Below the pieces are notes generated by a model. That model saw only the letters and a list, made by a program, of their open reading frames with translations. It had not been told where the DNA came from and did not search any database. The translations under genes were made by a program, and so were the position numbers. From Anaspis maculata (lineage: Eukaryota > Arthropoda > Insecta > Coleoptera > Scraptiidae): DNA of 64,000 nt. Every line of letters begins with the position of its first letter. Position 1 is the stretch's first letter. The DNA is taken from assembly GCA_949128115.1 (NCBI GenBank), contig OX421961.1, positions 120,035,050 to 120,099,049 on the forward strand, written 5' to 3'. Of this stretch, positions 32,940 to 44,041 are shown piece by piece.

Positions 32940-33350
32940 TACCCATCAAAAACCCCACAGATACATACATACAAAACAGAAGAAGAATTAGTAAACAATA
33001 ACCATGCAAGGGAATCGACTCGAGCCAACCTGTGGCCCACTCTTCGTCGTTTAAGTTGGAACGGAAACCCCAACGTGAATCGAAGAGGTAAATTTGGAGT
33101 CAGATGTACTTTAGTGATATCCTGATGGGATGGACAAGGACCTCTCAAGAAGTCTATGTTCGATGAGGCCCCACGTGAGATCAACCCACTCAGGTGCTTG
33201 CCGGTGAGAGTGCCGACAAGGCCGCCCAAGGTACTGATCAGAGCGGGTAAAAGCAAAAGAAATGGAAACACTCCTGCAAAATTGACTGTGTCTACATTCG
33301 TTTCCGAAGGTAAACACTTATTTTCGTTCAAATGCAAGATAAGTGACATT
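32940..33350 (-). CDS. Unassigned minus-strand ORF with hydrophobic segment
   Basis: An open frame of about 136 codons. The middle contains a hydrophobic, Gly-rich segment (FAGVFPFLLLLPALISTLGG followed by LVGTLTGKHL), and then SNIDFLRGPC. A hydrophobic Ala/Leu/Gly-rich stretch followed by a basic tail and FxRG is reminiscent of small core or minor-capsid-like proteins encoded by Maverick/Polinton elements. I see no neighbouring Polinton genes, so this is weak inference. Several other frames are open across the same DNA, and splice signals are not decisive. It could be non-coding. Confidence 0.2.
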
Positions 33351-33589
33351 TACAGTTAAGCTTGTGAATGGACATTGTCGGTATTATCGAGAAACAATCA
33401 TTGCAACCACAATCATTGAGTTCTCACACCACTTTCATACTCCATTCGAACTCCAACATTCAACGTACGCATTCTTGGTGAGGAAGTTCCGTGATACTAC
33501 CGAATATGTTTATAAATAAATATGCCCGTCAAAACAGGGCAGTAAAAAGAAACAAACCCGAAGTCTGAAGCAGCGGCGAAAGGATGGGA

Positions 33590-33730
33590 AACTAATGTAG
33601 CGATTCCCCAAAAACAACATTCCACAAACGCTCCGTTACACAAGGCAAACCAATAGCCGACAGGATTTCTTTTAAATAACAGAGTATCTACAGAATGCTA
33701 TCCTTTACAGAATTGCATCATAAGTAGGAA
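33590..33730. repeat. Diverged relative of the 18.64-kb MITE
   Basis: Shares GATTCCC(T/C)AAAAA, ATTCCA(T/C)AAA(G/C)GCTC(T/C)GTTA, GCCAATGGCCGACGGG-like and ACAGAATGCTAT blocks with 18625-18740, but the right inverted repeat is decayed. Confidence 0.55.
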
Positions 33731-33734
33731 CAAC

Positions 33735-34560
33735 AAAGGATCACGTTAAAACTCACATAGTTTCCCCCAAATAATAAAATGTTAGCAGACTCAACAAGGC
33801 AGATTCATACGAGCAGGTGGAACCCCCCCCCCCAGGACACGGAGAAGCGTGCAAGCCTTCTTTCTTTCGTTTACTCTCAGGTATAACCCGACAATGAACA
33901 ATGAAATGTGAATGAATCATAAAAAGTGATGTTCTCTACTTAGCGGCTGATTTTGGCGTAGTGGAGTTTCTTTTTGTCGTCTTACTGTGACGTAACTTGT
34001 GGAAAGAAACAATTAATGAAACCTCGAAGTACGCGCGATAGCGCGGCCTTGAGGTCACGCCATGAGTGCACAAAAAGCACACCCACTAGGTTTACGGACT
34101 TTGACGTCAACATTAAGATCATTTGGGAGTAGATAAATTACACAAAATTCAAAGCAGTGCAAAGCACCTTGATTACAAAGGGGAAAAACTGCGGGTTATG
34201 CAATCCCGTTGAAAACAAAGAGAACAAAGAGTTTCGGGTTATGTACAATAATTTCGCGGACAAAATAGGTATCAAAATGCATGATTTGGTGAGTGGATGG
34301 AAGTCAAGATTACGATACAATAATTAAAGAAAGACGGACCTTAAATTAGGAGAAACCGACGCACAGTTGCACTGAAAGATCACGTGTTCTTCACCACAGC
34401 TGATTCTCTTCTCTCCTGCCCGCGACTGCCGCTCGCCCGGCTCCGCCTAGCGCAGCGCCATCTCCCTCTCCTATCGGCAAACGCTACGAACGTCAACGCC
34501 CGTACCTACTTCAGGTACCAACGTATAAACAAAACAAAGTGGAAATACCACACTTGGTAG
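33735..34560. other. Non-coding region with a short GC-rich patch
   Basis: No gene supported. A GC-rich patch at 34410-34460 (CCCGCGACTGCCGCTCGCCCGG) and a short CGCGCGATAGCGCGG palindrome at about 34031 stand out in otherwise AT-rich DNA. Confidence 0.4.
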
Positions 34561-34892
34561 CGAATCTGTGACTTTTTGGGGTGGACATCACTTCGCTACT
34601 TTGCAGCCCCGCATCGAGCTACTGGTTTTTGTTGTGGAGACTATAAATGCGAGAGGCTACAGAGACAATCTTCTCATTCTCCAAATTGTGCTTAAATTTC
34701 CGGAAGAAATAGGCGAAAACCTCGTTTTCATGATTGATGACGGCACATGATGCTATAATGAACAGAGCTCGAACTCGGCGCAATATTCATGGTATTGATT
34801 ATTGGCCAGCACGTTCTCCGGATTGCAGTCCTGTCGAACATGTATGGGGAAGGCTGCAGCGTCAACGGCATGCCAAGAGCAGTTGACGTCAG
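34560..34892 (+). pseudogene. Tc1-like transposase remnant (catalytic core part)
   Basis: The plus strand encodes a decayed DDE transposase segment: FWGGHHFATLQPRIELLVFV, NARGYRDNLL, then LVFMIDDGT, where the second catalytic aspartate box (DDN-type) is expected. A stop or frameshift at about 34748 follows. The reading continues in another frame as HDAIMNRARTRRNIHGIDYW, then PARSPDCSPVEHVWGRLQRQ, which contains the third catalytic acidic residue (EHVW). This matches the order and spacing of Tc1 transposases. N-terminal helix-turn-helix domains were not found, so it is a truncated pseudogene. The 31.2-kb remnant has the opposite orientation. Confidence 0.82.
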
Positions 34893-34894
34893 TT

Positions 34895-37690
34895 CATTTT
34901 ATAGAAAATTATTCGAAAAATCGAAAATTTAAATTTAAGAAGCTAAAAACTATATCTCCCATGCTACCTGATGCAATATGAAACGAATGGGATTTCATGT
35001 TCCATTCTCGCTCACATCGTCGAGTCTCACATTCATATTTGTATTTTACAATCACATGGGGAGTTGTATCTGCCATCATGATCGATGAGAAACTGCAGTC
35101 TATACTTACCTACTACACCTAAGCGCTCACGCATCGATATAATAAAAGTACATATCACCATTGCAAATCGCACTGCAATTTATCTGAATACTTCTTGGAG
35201 CTCCTGGAATGTCTTTCTGTGATAATTTTACTTTCAACATCCAACGTGTTTTTCTTTGTTGCGATGAATATAAATGAGCTGCATTTTTCTAACATACCTA
35301 CTGCTCACCACACATACAAGAGACGCAACATAGGAAAGGACGTTGTAACGACCTAATCCTTACACGAGGAAATACAGCACAACATAGCATTGCGATAATT
35401 AAAGGTCACACCTGATGCTTTTCCGTATTCTGCATGTCGAGTCGTAAACCGTGCACAAGTGCGTTCAACAAAGAAAATTGTATGGATTGTTAAAGAGGCG
35501 ACCTTAGACACGAACCTGCGATAATTAGGCTCAACTGTACGGCACAGCGGCATAAAAGCTAGACATAAATGCAGTTGTAATAATAATATTGGTAATAATT
35601 ATTATAATTATTAGATAATGCCTAGCTTCGTGAATTCTTGGAAAGAAGAATTTGCATTTTGAATAGCCAAGGTGTTAATATGAGGCGTTGCTTTTAGTTT
35701 TAATTGCTCCAGTTGATTGTCTCAAAATGGAAGCATTACACGGTGTGTACGCAGCCTTTTTTTCACTTTCACTTTGTTTCATAAAAATGATCAATTATCT
35801 CGTTACACACTGCATATTTCGCACATAAATTTCCCAGCCTGTTTTGAGAATTAGCCTTAGAATAGAAAAATGATGTTGGATTTTTCATCAAAATCGCACA
35901 TTTTTAGTACGCAGGTAATGCTAATTTTGCCACCAGCATTTACAGTTTTCCTTGGCATTTCGTGGATTTTGCGAACAAGTTCCAAAAGTCGTTAAGATTT
36001 TCGTGAGTCTTCCTGCCCATTCAAATTCACCTCGTTGCTGAAGTTTACATCACAGCTTTGCAGTAGCAGTAGCCATTGCTTGATCGTTGTTTAATTTTTT
36101 TGCAATCGCGGTGGAGCACCAATTTTCTGCCTATCAGAATTATCAGACAGGCAGTGTTATTAAAAAAAGAAACCTGAAGGCGCCAAGACTATGAGGGAAA
36201 AATGCGGCTTGGCTTAGTAAGGACTGAACCTGATTGACCTATTTTCAAACGTGAATTGCCCTCGAATATCAAAGTGCGCTGCTAAAGAGGGATGAAATGA
36301 TTATTGTGAGCAGCGCGTGGAAAAAAGTGACGGTAATTTAATTTAACCGGGGATTTAACTTGTGGAATTGATACGAAAAAACCTTAAGAAGTTCCTCGTA
36401 CACGCAGAAGGCGTTTATTCATCAAATAAAGGAAGATGCGATTCGAGAAATAACCAGTCAACTGTCTCTAAGAACCAAATTTACAAACACACAAGAGGTA
36501 TTACGTCCTGTCAGATCCCAGAGCTGTGGTATTTCGCACTGTCGCCGAAAAACGCAGTAGCGTGATTAGACCCGATGGCCATTTGGAACGAGAGTTTCCT
36601 TTCAATAAGGATCAAGCACGTAATTTCCTAGTATTTTTTTCTTCAGTCGTGGTTCTCGGCTAAACGTGTCTGCCGAAAAAAATGAAAGAAATAGAGGCCA
36701 ACTAAAATGACTTTGGCAACCTATTTTAAAATTTCTATTTTCGAAAAATTGTAATTTTTGTTCGAAAAAATACTCCTATTTTCTAGCCAGTTCTTGAATT
36801 AGTGCCAGTATTTTTTTCTACAGACAGGTTTAGCCGAGGATCACGACAGAAAAGTCTATCTGTGGCTCTTACTCTTTCGCACTTCTCTTTCGCACTGCCG
36901 GTAGACCTCAGTCTGTCTTCGCGACGGAAATGGCAGCCTTGAAGTGAAAAAGTTGAATTCAGTCGCACGATGCGACGTTTTGCATTTTATTTAGGGCTTT
37001 ATGGAGTGGGGACTAATGAACATTACAATAATGTTGTAGTTGTAGTTGTCGTCTATTAGTTATTGATGTAATTTTTATGAAAATATGGAAGAACAAAGGT
37101 AAATGTGGATTAATGTTGAAATTGATTTTTTTAAATCAATGCAAATTTCCATCTTTCCCCCCTTTTTTAATCGAAATTTCATCCAAAAAGGAGAAGAATC
37201 AGACAAACAGGTGGTCATGAATAATTTTGTAATCTTGAAACATGAAAACAAACGGAAAAATTGGAACGGAACTTATTTCTACCATCTGGTTGAAGTTCAA
37301 TCAAAATACTAGAATCCCATGGTAAAAAGTACAAACATGACGGCAACTAGGAGTTCTCAAAAGTCAAAATGTTTCCCTAAAAACTTTAACCCGAACAAAC
37401 GTCAGAGCGAGGTTCTTCTGCTGTTGGAAGTTTGGTACAACTCATCTCCCAAAATAGAGGAATCAACACTAATCTCAGGGAGTTACAACTCCCGAAACAT
37501 GGGGTCATAATAACTCTCATTCACGGGTTCTACAGGACGTCCCAAATTGTATGTAGATAGTCAGACGTTTCGCCTATTTCTAATAGGTAATATAGAGGAA
37601 AATGGATACAACATTTTTGGACTCATTTTCTCGAACATTCCAACACTTTTGCGTGTATTATCAGCGTGTTCTGTAAGCATCACCTCCGCC
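34895..37690. other. AT-rich region, nothing recognised
   Basis: About 2.8 kb without a codon-biased ORF, clear repeat or RNA gene. A TAATAATTATTATAATTATT microsatellite lies at about 35580-35612. Short ORFs (60-70 codons) are within chance expectation. Confidence 0.45.
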
Positions 37691-38400
37691 AATTGGGCAC
37701 ATGTGCTCTACTCCCACGTTGGGGTCTCTTCGAACGGTCTAGAGCCTACGCGTATGTTCTTGAATGCACTAGAATTGCACGAGAGTTTCGCAACTCGTAA
37801 CACTGTGTCCGAACGGTCTGTCTGCCCTCGAATGCACGAGACCCTCGCAACTCGCAACAATACTGCTATGTCTTTCGCGTACGGGTTGGTTTATAATTAA
37901 GACGATCGTTCTAAAACACACACTGTTTTTCACTGGGTACTACAACAAATACACGTCAACAATTATTTATGCTTGGGAATATCGCAGGTACTACATCGCT
38001 TCTATCGCACTCGATCACTACCAATTCAATACTGCTGTCTAGGCCGAGGACGGTGCTTTATATATGCCTCCGACTAGTGCTCTCGAATGTTCCATGGGTC
38101 CTCCAGCAAATTCCACAGTAACCCTGCATACGATTTCTAGGCGATTCCCGAATAATCACACACCTTTTTGCGTGCTTCCCGTGCATTCTGGAATGTCGGC
38201 ACCTCCGCCAAAATGGACAGATGTGTCTTACTCGCACGTTCCAGTCTCCACGTATTTCAATCATCAAGCTATCGCGTAAATTCTGGAAATGTCCAAAGCT
38301 CCGCACTTGTACACTGCGATCTAATGGGGAAGACTCTAGAAAGATCGCATCTTCTCCAGATCGCCGCTCGTAACAATACTTTCTAGTTACTAATTTTTCT
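37640..38400. repeat. TATA-containing repeated module, copy 1
   Basis: Includes GCTTTATATATGCCTCCGACTAGTGCTCTCGAATGTTCCA at about 38053-38092. Related Gln-like motifs of the type TTCTGGAATG, CTCGAATGCACGAGA and CGCCGCTCGTAACAATAC occur at 37.7-37.88 and 38.19-38.39 kb. The block from about 37965 to 38170 is repeated, diverged, at 38760-38975. The TATATATA box beside GAAnnTTC-type inverted pairs resembles a heat-shock-like promoter. That is inference; no downstream coding sequence is seen. Confidence 0.5.
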
Positions 38401-38754
38401 TCGACAAAAAATACTCTAATTGTTCAGCAAGATAGATTTGAAATCATCAGTTAATGTCTATCTGCAAATCAAAAAATAATTGTCCGCTTATTCTAGTGGA
38501 GCTCAAGACCGTACTTACTTGTTTTGTGGATTTTTTTGCAAAAATTCCTAGTACAAGTGCGAAACATATTTGATTCTTGATAAAACGCAACAAAAAAATC
38601 CTAAAACAATTATTGAAGGAACATTATTTTCAAAAGTGACTTGGCTCGTTTTGTCAAGTCTTTCACAGCATTTTGAATTTTATTTTGGTCTTCTCTTCCT
38701 GCATTGCATGTAGCTAAAAACTCTGTCAACTCTCTTACCGTATTTACCTCTGTT

Positions 38755-38985
38755 CACACGCCAACAATTACTGCTTGGGAATATCGCTGATTACTACTCG
38801 CTTTCTATCCGCTCGCTATCGCTTTAAATCGAATACTACTCTGTGGGCGACCCATGGTGCTTATATATACCTCCGACTAGTGCTCTCGAAGTTTCCACCG
38901 GTCCTCCAGCAAATTCTACAAGCAGCCGGCATACGGTTTCCAGGCGACTACCGAAAAATCGCACATCTTTCGCGTGCAATTCGGA
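38755..38985. repeat. TATA-containing repeated module, copy 2
   Basis: Shares with copy 1 the sequence CTGCTTGGGAATATCGC, TTATATATACCTCCGACTAGTGCTCTCGAA and GTCCTCCAGCAAATTC, followed by GG(T/C)TTCCAGGCGA. It lies about 795 bases from copy 1. The pair could be LTR-like or fragments of a dispersed element; no internal coding region is recognised between them. Confidence 0.55.
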
Positions 38986-39069
38986 ATAAATTGGTGGAGA
39001 AAGAAATTTTTCCCAACCATTTTTCCCGCAGAATTCAAATCTGGACACCAAAGTTTTTGATAGCTTATA

Positions 39070-39815
39070 CAGGGTGTCCCGAAAATACACCGACAACGTT
39101 CTAGGACAGCTTCCTCTCATCAAAATAAGAAGAAAAGTTCCCATAAACATGGGTTCGGAAATGCTTCATAAGGGAGCTACAGCCCCCTGAAGATGGGACC
39201 CTGAAGATGGTTGTTTATTCAATATTACCGGAACCGTTCAAGGAAAATCAATCAAACTTGACACATTCAATAACCTTCTTATGCCCAACAAAATTTGAAT
39301 GCCTAATGAAAATGAAATTGCTTCGAAATAATTTTTTTTTCGCCTTGAATATCGTAATTAAAAATCAGCATTTCTGACCACGTTTTCATACATTCAAACT
39401 CAAATATCTCGTAAACGGTGCATCTATTGAGGTTGAACAAGGGGACGTTTTTTTGGCAGAAAACTCCAATATTCCATAATTTCTTGTTGTATTTGGAAAC
39501 AATTAACATTCAAAAAAGTTAGGGTTATTTTTACCCCCTCACCTCCGCCTAACCCACCCCTGGTAAATTATTTTGGAAAAAATCTCGCCTCATTTTGTTG
39601 GGCCTAAGAAGGGTAGTGGATGTGTCAAGTTTGATTGATTTCCCTTGAACGGTTTCGGAGATATTGAATGAAAACCATCTTCAGGGTCCTACGTTTAGGG
39701 GCCTGTAGCTCCCTTAGGAAGCGTTTCCGGACCCATGTTCATAGGAACTTTTTTTCTTGTTTTGATGAGAAGAAGCTGCCCTAGAACGTTGTCGGTATAT
39801 TTTCGGGACACCCTG
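39070..39815. mobile_element. Foldback element, TA|CAGGGTGTCCCGAAAATA
   Basis: 746 bp. The ends are TA|CAGGGTGTCCCGAAAATACACCGACAACGTT and AACGTTGTCGGTATATTTTCGGGACACCCTG|TA. The arms run about 330 bp, with matches such as GGACCCTGAAGATGG/CCATCTTCAGGGTCC and CCTTCTTATGCCCAACAAAA/TTTTGTTGGGCCTAAGAAGG. No coding sequence. Confidence 0.9.
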
Positions 39816-39824
39816 TATAGTATA

Positions 39825-40280
39825 CAGGATGTTTCAAAAAAACTTCCAAATTTTTTGACCCCTTGCATCTGAATATTGGAAATGATACGGCTTTTTCTTC
39901 TGAGTCCAGATATATAATTTGATATTTGAATATAGATCGTATACGTTCATTTTCCTACACTTCCCACTCCAGATTTCTCCACGCCTAATTTTTTTCAAGA
40001 AAAACGCCGGAACAGGTCGATTTTTATTTTGGAGGGGGGGGGCATCTAGAACACGTATTGCCAAATTCTCATCGATAAAAATCAACCTGTTTCGACGTTT
40101 TTCTTGAAAAAAATTTCGGGGGGAGAAATCTGGGATGAGAAGAGTAAAAGTGAACAACCTGTACATGATCTTATTCAGATCTCAAATTACATATCTGGAC
40201 TCAAAAGAAGAAGCTGCATCATGTCCAATATTTAGATACAAGGTGTCAAAAAAAATTGAAAGTTTTTTTGAAACACCCTG
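39825..40280. mobile_element. Foldback element, TA|CAGGATGTTTCAAAA
   Basis: 456 bp. The ends are TA|CAGGATGTTTCAAAAAAACTT and AGTTTTTTTGAAACACCCTG|TA. The arms include GGAAATGATACGGCTTTTTC and GAAAAACGCCGGAACAGGTCG with their mirror images. It begins seven bases after the preceding element's TA. A longer diverged relative is at 46332-47420. Confidence 0.88.
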
Positions 40281-40391
40281 TATATTATAGGATACAAAAA
40301 AATTTGGTGTCCAAATTTCAATTCTATGGGAAAAACGGTTGGGAAAATTTTTTTCCTCACCAATGTATCCCAACGAGAAAAATTCTAACAA

Positions 40392-40545
40392 GGGGGGGAA
40401 TCTCGGTGGATCACCCTGCACACTGTGATGTAATGGGAACAGTCGAGAAAGACCGGGTGTTCTCCAGAATGCACAAGAATCGCCGCTCGTAACAGTATGT
40501 CCGCGTATTCTTTGTTGGAGAATTGGTGATGCATTTTGTAATACA
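40392..40545. repeat. Segment related to the 38.3-kb module
   Basis: ACTGTGATGTAATGGGAACAGTC and CCAGAATGCACAAGAATCGCCGCTCGTAACAGTATG resemble 38310-38385. The CAGAATGCA...CGCCGCTCGTAACA part recurs in reverse at about 51905-51958. Confidence 0.55.
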
Positions 40546-40676
40546 GGGTGTTCACGCGAGACTGATACTCCCCATAAAAACTTCCCCTTCAAGATAATTA
40601 GAAAAAACTTTTCTGAGATAATTTTTTCCGTAGTTTCTGAATATGTCAAGTATAATTTTATATTTCATCCCATATA

Positions 40677-41447
40677 CAGGGTGTGGCTTTTTTTTTGCTT
40701 TTTTTCAAAACACTGTATTTTATTACCACAATCGATGCACATTGTTATCTTTTTTTCTTATTCGTTAATTCAACGTCGGCCTATTTCCGCAGCGAGGCCT
40801 AGCACCGACGCCGGTGAATGCTTTGCTCCACTATACCAGAAATTTTGCCGAACCCCTGTGTGTTGCAACACAGGGTAGGGATTTTTAACGACCACCAACA
40901 TCGCATGGGGTCGGCACCATCGTTCGTATTTTACGTGCTGTGCCACACGACATTTAGCAAGCATTCCAACTAAATCAAAGAGCTTGTTTTGGGGACGAGA
41001 ATGACGTCCCCTGGAGTGGTAGTCGATCACGCTGACCACCACACCACAAGCTCCTCACACTGTTATTCTAATTACAAATATGCATTAAACTTCTAGATTT
41101 TTTTGAAAAGAAAAATACAATGCAATCTCCGAAAACATCCAATTTTTGAGAATGATGGACTCATTTCAGAATTCAAATATGTGTGTCCAGGATATCTCGT
41201 TTCACTTTCAAATGACATGGATTTACATAAAATCACTATACAAATATTCGGGACATATTTGATGCCTAAAATGAATCGGGCATTCTAAAAAAAAAATGTT
41301 TTTCGAGATGACACCAAAAAATTTTCATTTTTTTTCCAGAAAAAAAATTAAGACATCTCATGCATATTTGCTACCTGGATAACAATTTGAATTGTGCTGA
41401 TGGAATACAGGGTGTTTCGAAAAAAATAAAAAAATTGCTACACCCTG
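40677..41447. mobile_element. Foldback remnant, TA|CAGGGTGTGGC ends
   Basis: The left end TA|CAGGGTGTGGCTTTTTTTTTG is mirrored by CAAATTGC-type sequence ending AAATTGCTACACCCTG|TA. Further inverted matches outside it (AATATGTCAAGTATAATTTTATA and TATACTTGACATGTCCAG at 40641 and 41479) indicate a second, enclosing element from about 40545 to 41560. A SINE occupies much of the interior. Confidence 0.65.
40751..41056 (-). mobile_element. tRNA-derived SINE (minus strand)
   Basis: Read on the minus strand from 41056, the head GAGCTTGTGGTGTGGTGGTCAGCGTGATCGACTACCA resembles a tRNA 5' half with a box A-like TGGTCAGCGTG. A stem such as GGGGACGTCATTCTCGTCCCC follows. The tail GGTGAATGC... to GGCCTCGCTGCGGAAATAGGCCGACGTTGAATTAACGAATAAG ends in an A-rich run (plus-strand T-run at 40751). 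Imperfect flanking duplications CACATTGTTATC (about 40737) and CACACTGTTATTC (about 41056) fit retroposition. A second, 5'-truncated copy lies at 47.01 kb. The tRNA origin is inferred from layout, not from a search. Confidence 0.55.
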
Positions 41448-41649
41448 TATATGGCACAAAATGGAATTATATGGCATTTATACTTGACATGTCCAGAAAC
41501 TACGAAAAGAAAGTTAATGACATTTTTAAATCTACTCTGGCTTTTGTCAGTTCTTCGAGACGAGCCCACACTCACACGAATACCATCTAAATACACTGTT
41601 ATAATTGAGTGCCGAAACGGTAATCAGCAGTAGAGTAGACAACACACTA

Positions 41650-41849
41650 CAGGGACCTGTGGGCGGGGCTTGACAGATGAACAAAAATCGTTTTGGACGA
41701 GACGGTGTGTTGAAATAGGGGAAGCAACACCGTCAGCTGGAGTGCTGGACCATTACCAGGTCACAGGCGAACCTGAAATCCGACTGCAAATCTAGGTGCA
41801 TCACTAGATGAACTTAGTTCGCGCAGTTAGGCTGCGCTCACAGGTCCCT
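41650..41849. mobile_element. 200-bp MITE, CAGGGACCTGTG ends
   Basis: The inverted ends are CAGGGACCTGTGGGCG and TGCGCTCACAGGTCCCT, with an interior GAGACGGTGT...ACACCGTC pair. No coding sequence. Target duplication not clear. Confidence 0.6.
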
Positions 41850-41854
41850 CTAGT

Positions 41855-43415
41855 ATTCCGAGTACTCTACACTTCAATGTCGAAATGTTGTGGATCATTT
41901 CGCGAAATTGTGTTAACATTTTGCGGGGTTGTTCGTAAACCTGACCACTCTGGGGCCTTCGGGCGATTTTAGGGAAGGTAGAAGCAATAGTCAGTCTCAA
42001 GAAGTCATCCTGAATCTAATTTACTCCTCCAAATCATGAATTGGCTTTGCACTCACCTGTTCCCTGCCAGCTTGCATTCCGACTTCCGACATTATCAAAT
42101 AAATGATATGTCTCGTCCATTTTTGGAACGCGCTAAATTCTTCAAGATTCAGTTCTATTTTTACGTAAAACAACGGTAACGCAAAGTCGCATTTCATTGG
42201 CTTACAACAACAGTGACGTCATTCTTTCAATTCACGTCACGTCTTGAGACGCAGTCGTTCATTTTCGTGATGTGGTAAATCGTGCTTTCGCTAATTGTCA
42301 TTGACTTCGCCAATTCGAGCGCACTAATCCCCGAACCCCAATTTCATTCCCGACCGGGCCTCATCATCATCTCTTCTAAAAAGCGAAACGTCCACCCACA
42401 CACGCTTCCGGAGACAAATTGAAATATCTCCGCGGTCCCCATCATAAGCAGCAGCATCAGGCAGGCTAGGGCAGGCCAAGCCTCAGAGAAATGAGCTTGC
42501 TTGATGATGATCACACAGCTTTACATACTTTTTTTGTTCCTCAAACATTGCCGTTCCTAGTGCACCTACACGTACCAATTTTTAACGGTAAATACCAATC
42601 CGTTCACTTTTGTGTGCTAGGCGCGAGTTTTCCCAGTTTTGTAATAATGGCACTTGTTTCAAATAGCACCGCGCCATATTGCGCAGGTTATATTGCCATT
42701 ATTAATATATTAATAATTTACCGAATCGCACTTCACGGCTCCAATGGCTTTTAAATAACACTTGCTTTCTAAAAACGTCTATCCGATTCACCAGGTAGGT
42801 ACTCAATTAAACGAAAACCAAACAATTTTTGGGCAATTCTTGGGCAATTATTATTGTGTGTGCCATGTTTGCTTCAATGTCAACAATAGGACTTGCCTAA
42901 TTTTTCTATGCGTGTCGTGCATTATTGGTACAAGCACAGCAGCTCTTGGTACCGGCTCGGCTGCTGCTCCATCACATTACCGTATGGATTTTTTTTTCAA
43001 GAGTAAATTCGAGAACCGAAGCAAACAAAATTAATAGGATTGCTGCATCGACGTCGACGCGATTGCGAAACGGAGCGATTTGAAGCGTAAATGGGCATTA
43101 TGGTAAGTCCACAATCGAGTACTCGGCATACAATGCCTATTAACTAAAGGTAAACCAAATGCATATTTATCTGTGATCCAATGTCGTGTGCTGGATATTG
43201 CGGTGATTGGCCTGGAAAACTCGAAAAGGCCATCGTGCAATGTCACTTCGTTCAAATTGAGACACGGCGCGCGTCCCATTTTCTAGTTCTAGTTCAGCCG
43301 TCGTTTTTGGCTAGGACGACAGTTTCCTCAATATAAGTCACGAAGTGCTGGCCCTTTTTTTTCTAGTACGATCACAATACTTTTCATTAGCTACGGAGGC
43401 GGGAAAGTAAAATGA
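41855..43415. other. Mixed unique-looking region without a supported gene
   Basis: GC content rises near 42.2-42.5 kb (GACGTCA, CACGTCACGTC, CCCGACCGGG) in a way that could suit a promoter or 5' exon, but no coding-biased frame or splice chain is evident. The remainder is AT-rich. Confidence 0.35.
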
Positions 43416-43421
43416 TCCCAG

Positions 43422-43607
43422 ATGGAAATCAGAACCGAAGGTAGTCTGGGGGCCAGAGGAGCACTTTGCAGCCAGAATCTGGCCGGCTCAAATGCAAATT
43501 CCAGCAACACCGGCGCCACTTGGCTAGGACCGCTGGCCAATCACTTATCGGTGGTGCATTCTCAGAAGAACAACGAACGCTGGTACAAAAGTGCATTTTT
43601 GCAGTGA
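43422..43607 (+). CDS. Weak candidate exon, unidentified
   Basis: A 61-codon plus-strand frame starting ATGGAAATCAGAACC, with fairly G/C-rich third positions (GSLGARGALCSQNLAGSN, then WLGPLANHLSVVHSQK) and a stop at 43605-43607. An AG (ATCCCAG|ATGG) lies just before it. Other frames here are also partly open, and no homology is recognised. It may be a terminal exon or chance. Confidence 0.22.
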   Translation: MEIRTEGSLGARGALCSQNLAGSNANSSNTGATWLGPLANHLSVVHSQKNNERWYKSAFLQ

Positions 43608-44041
43608 CACTGCTGTGTCTATGTTTGGAACCACGCATTTTGCCCCTCCTGGGTAAAACTTGCATAAAAAAAGCGAACTTTTCGCTGAAAGCCTACATTT
43701 ATTTTATTTCTACCAACGGCATGCTCATGGTTGGCGAACCTGCAGGCTAAATTCATCTTTTTGCAAGTCGTGCAGTGCCAATCTGTCGCAGGTGATACCC
43801 CCAGAACTAAGAGTTGTATCGGGTGGTACAATTTTCGCAACTTTCTCGAAAACTTTGTTAGCATGAATTGCTTCGTGACAGCAAAGCTTGGGACAAAATT
43901 CGAAAAATTCACCATCAGACTCATTTACTTGAGTGGTATTTGATTAGAATATTTCATAAAACAGTCAATCAACAAAAATTTGCAGGCCCGCCAATGTGCA
44001 GTGCGTGAAGTTGGAGCGATAAAACAGCATGTCGAGATTTT

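Larger units (their letters stand above)
38990..40370. mobile_element. Nested foldback structure (outer arms)
   Basis: The outer arms 38990-39067 (TTCCCAACCATTTTTCCCGC...TTCAAATCTGGACACCAAAG) and 40284-40370 (TTGGTGTCCAAATTTCAATT...GGGAAAAACGGTTGGGAA) are inverted copies. Two CAGGGTG foldbacks lie between them, so the outer element was evidently invaded. The same outer sequence flanks the related foldback at 46.3-47.4 kb. Confidence 0.7.
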
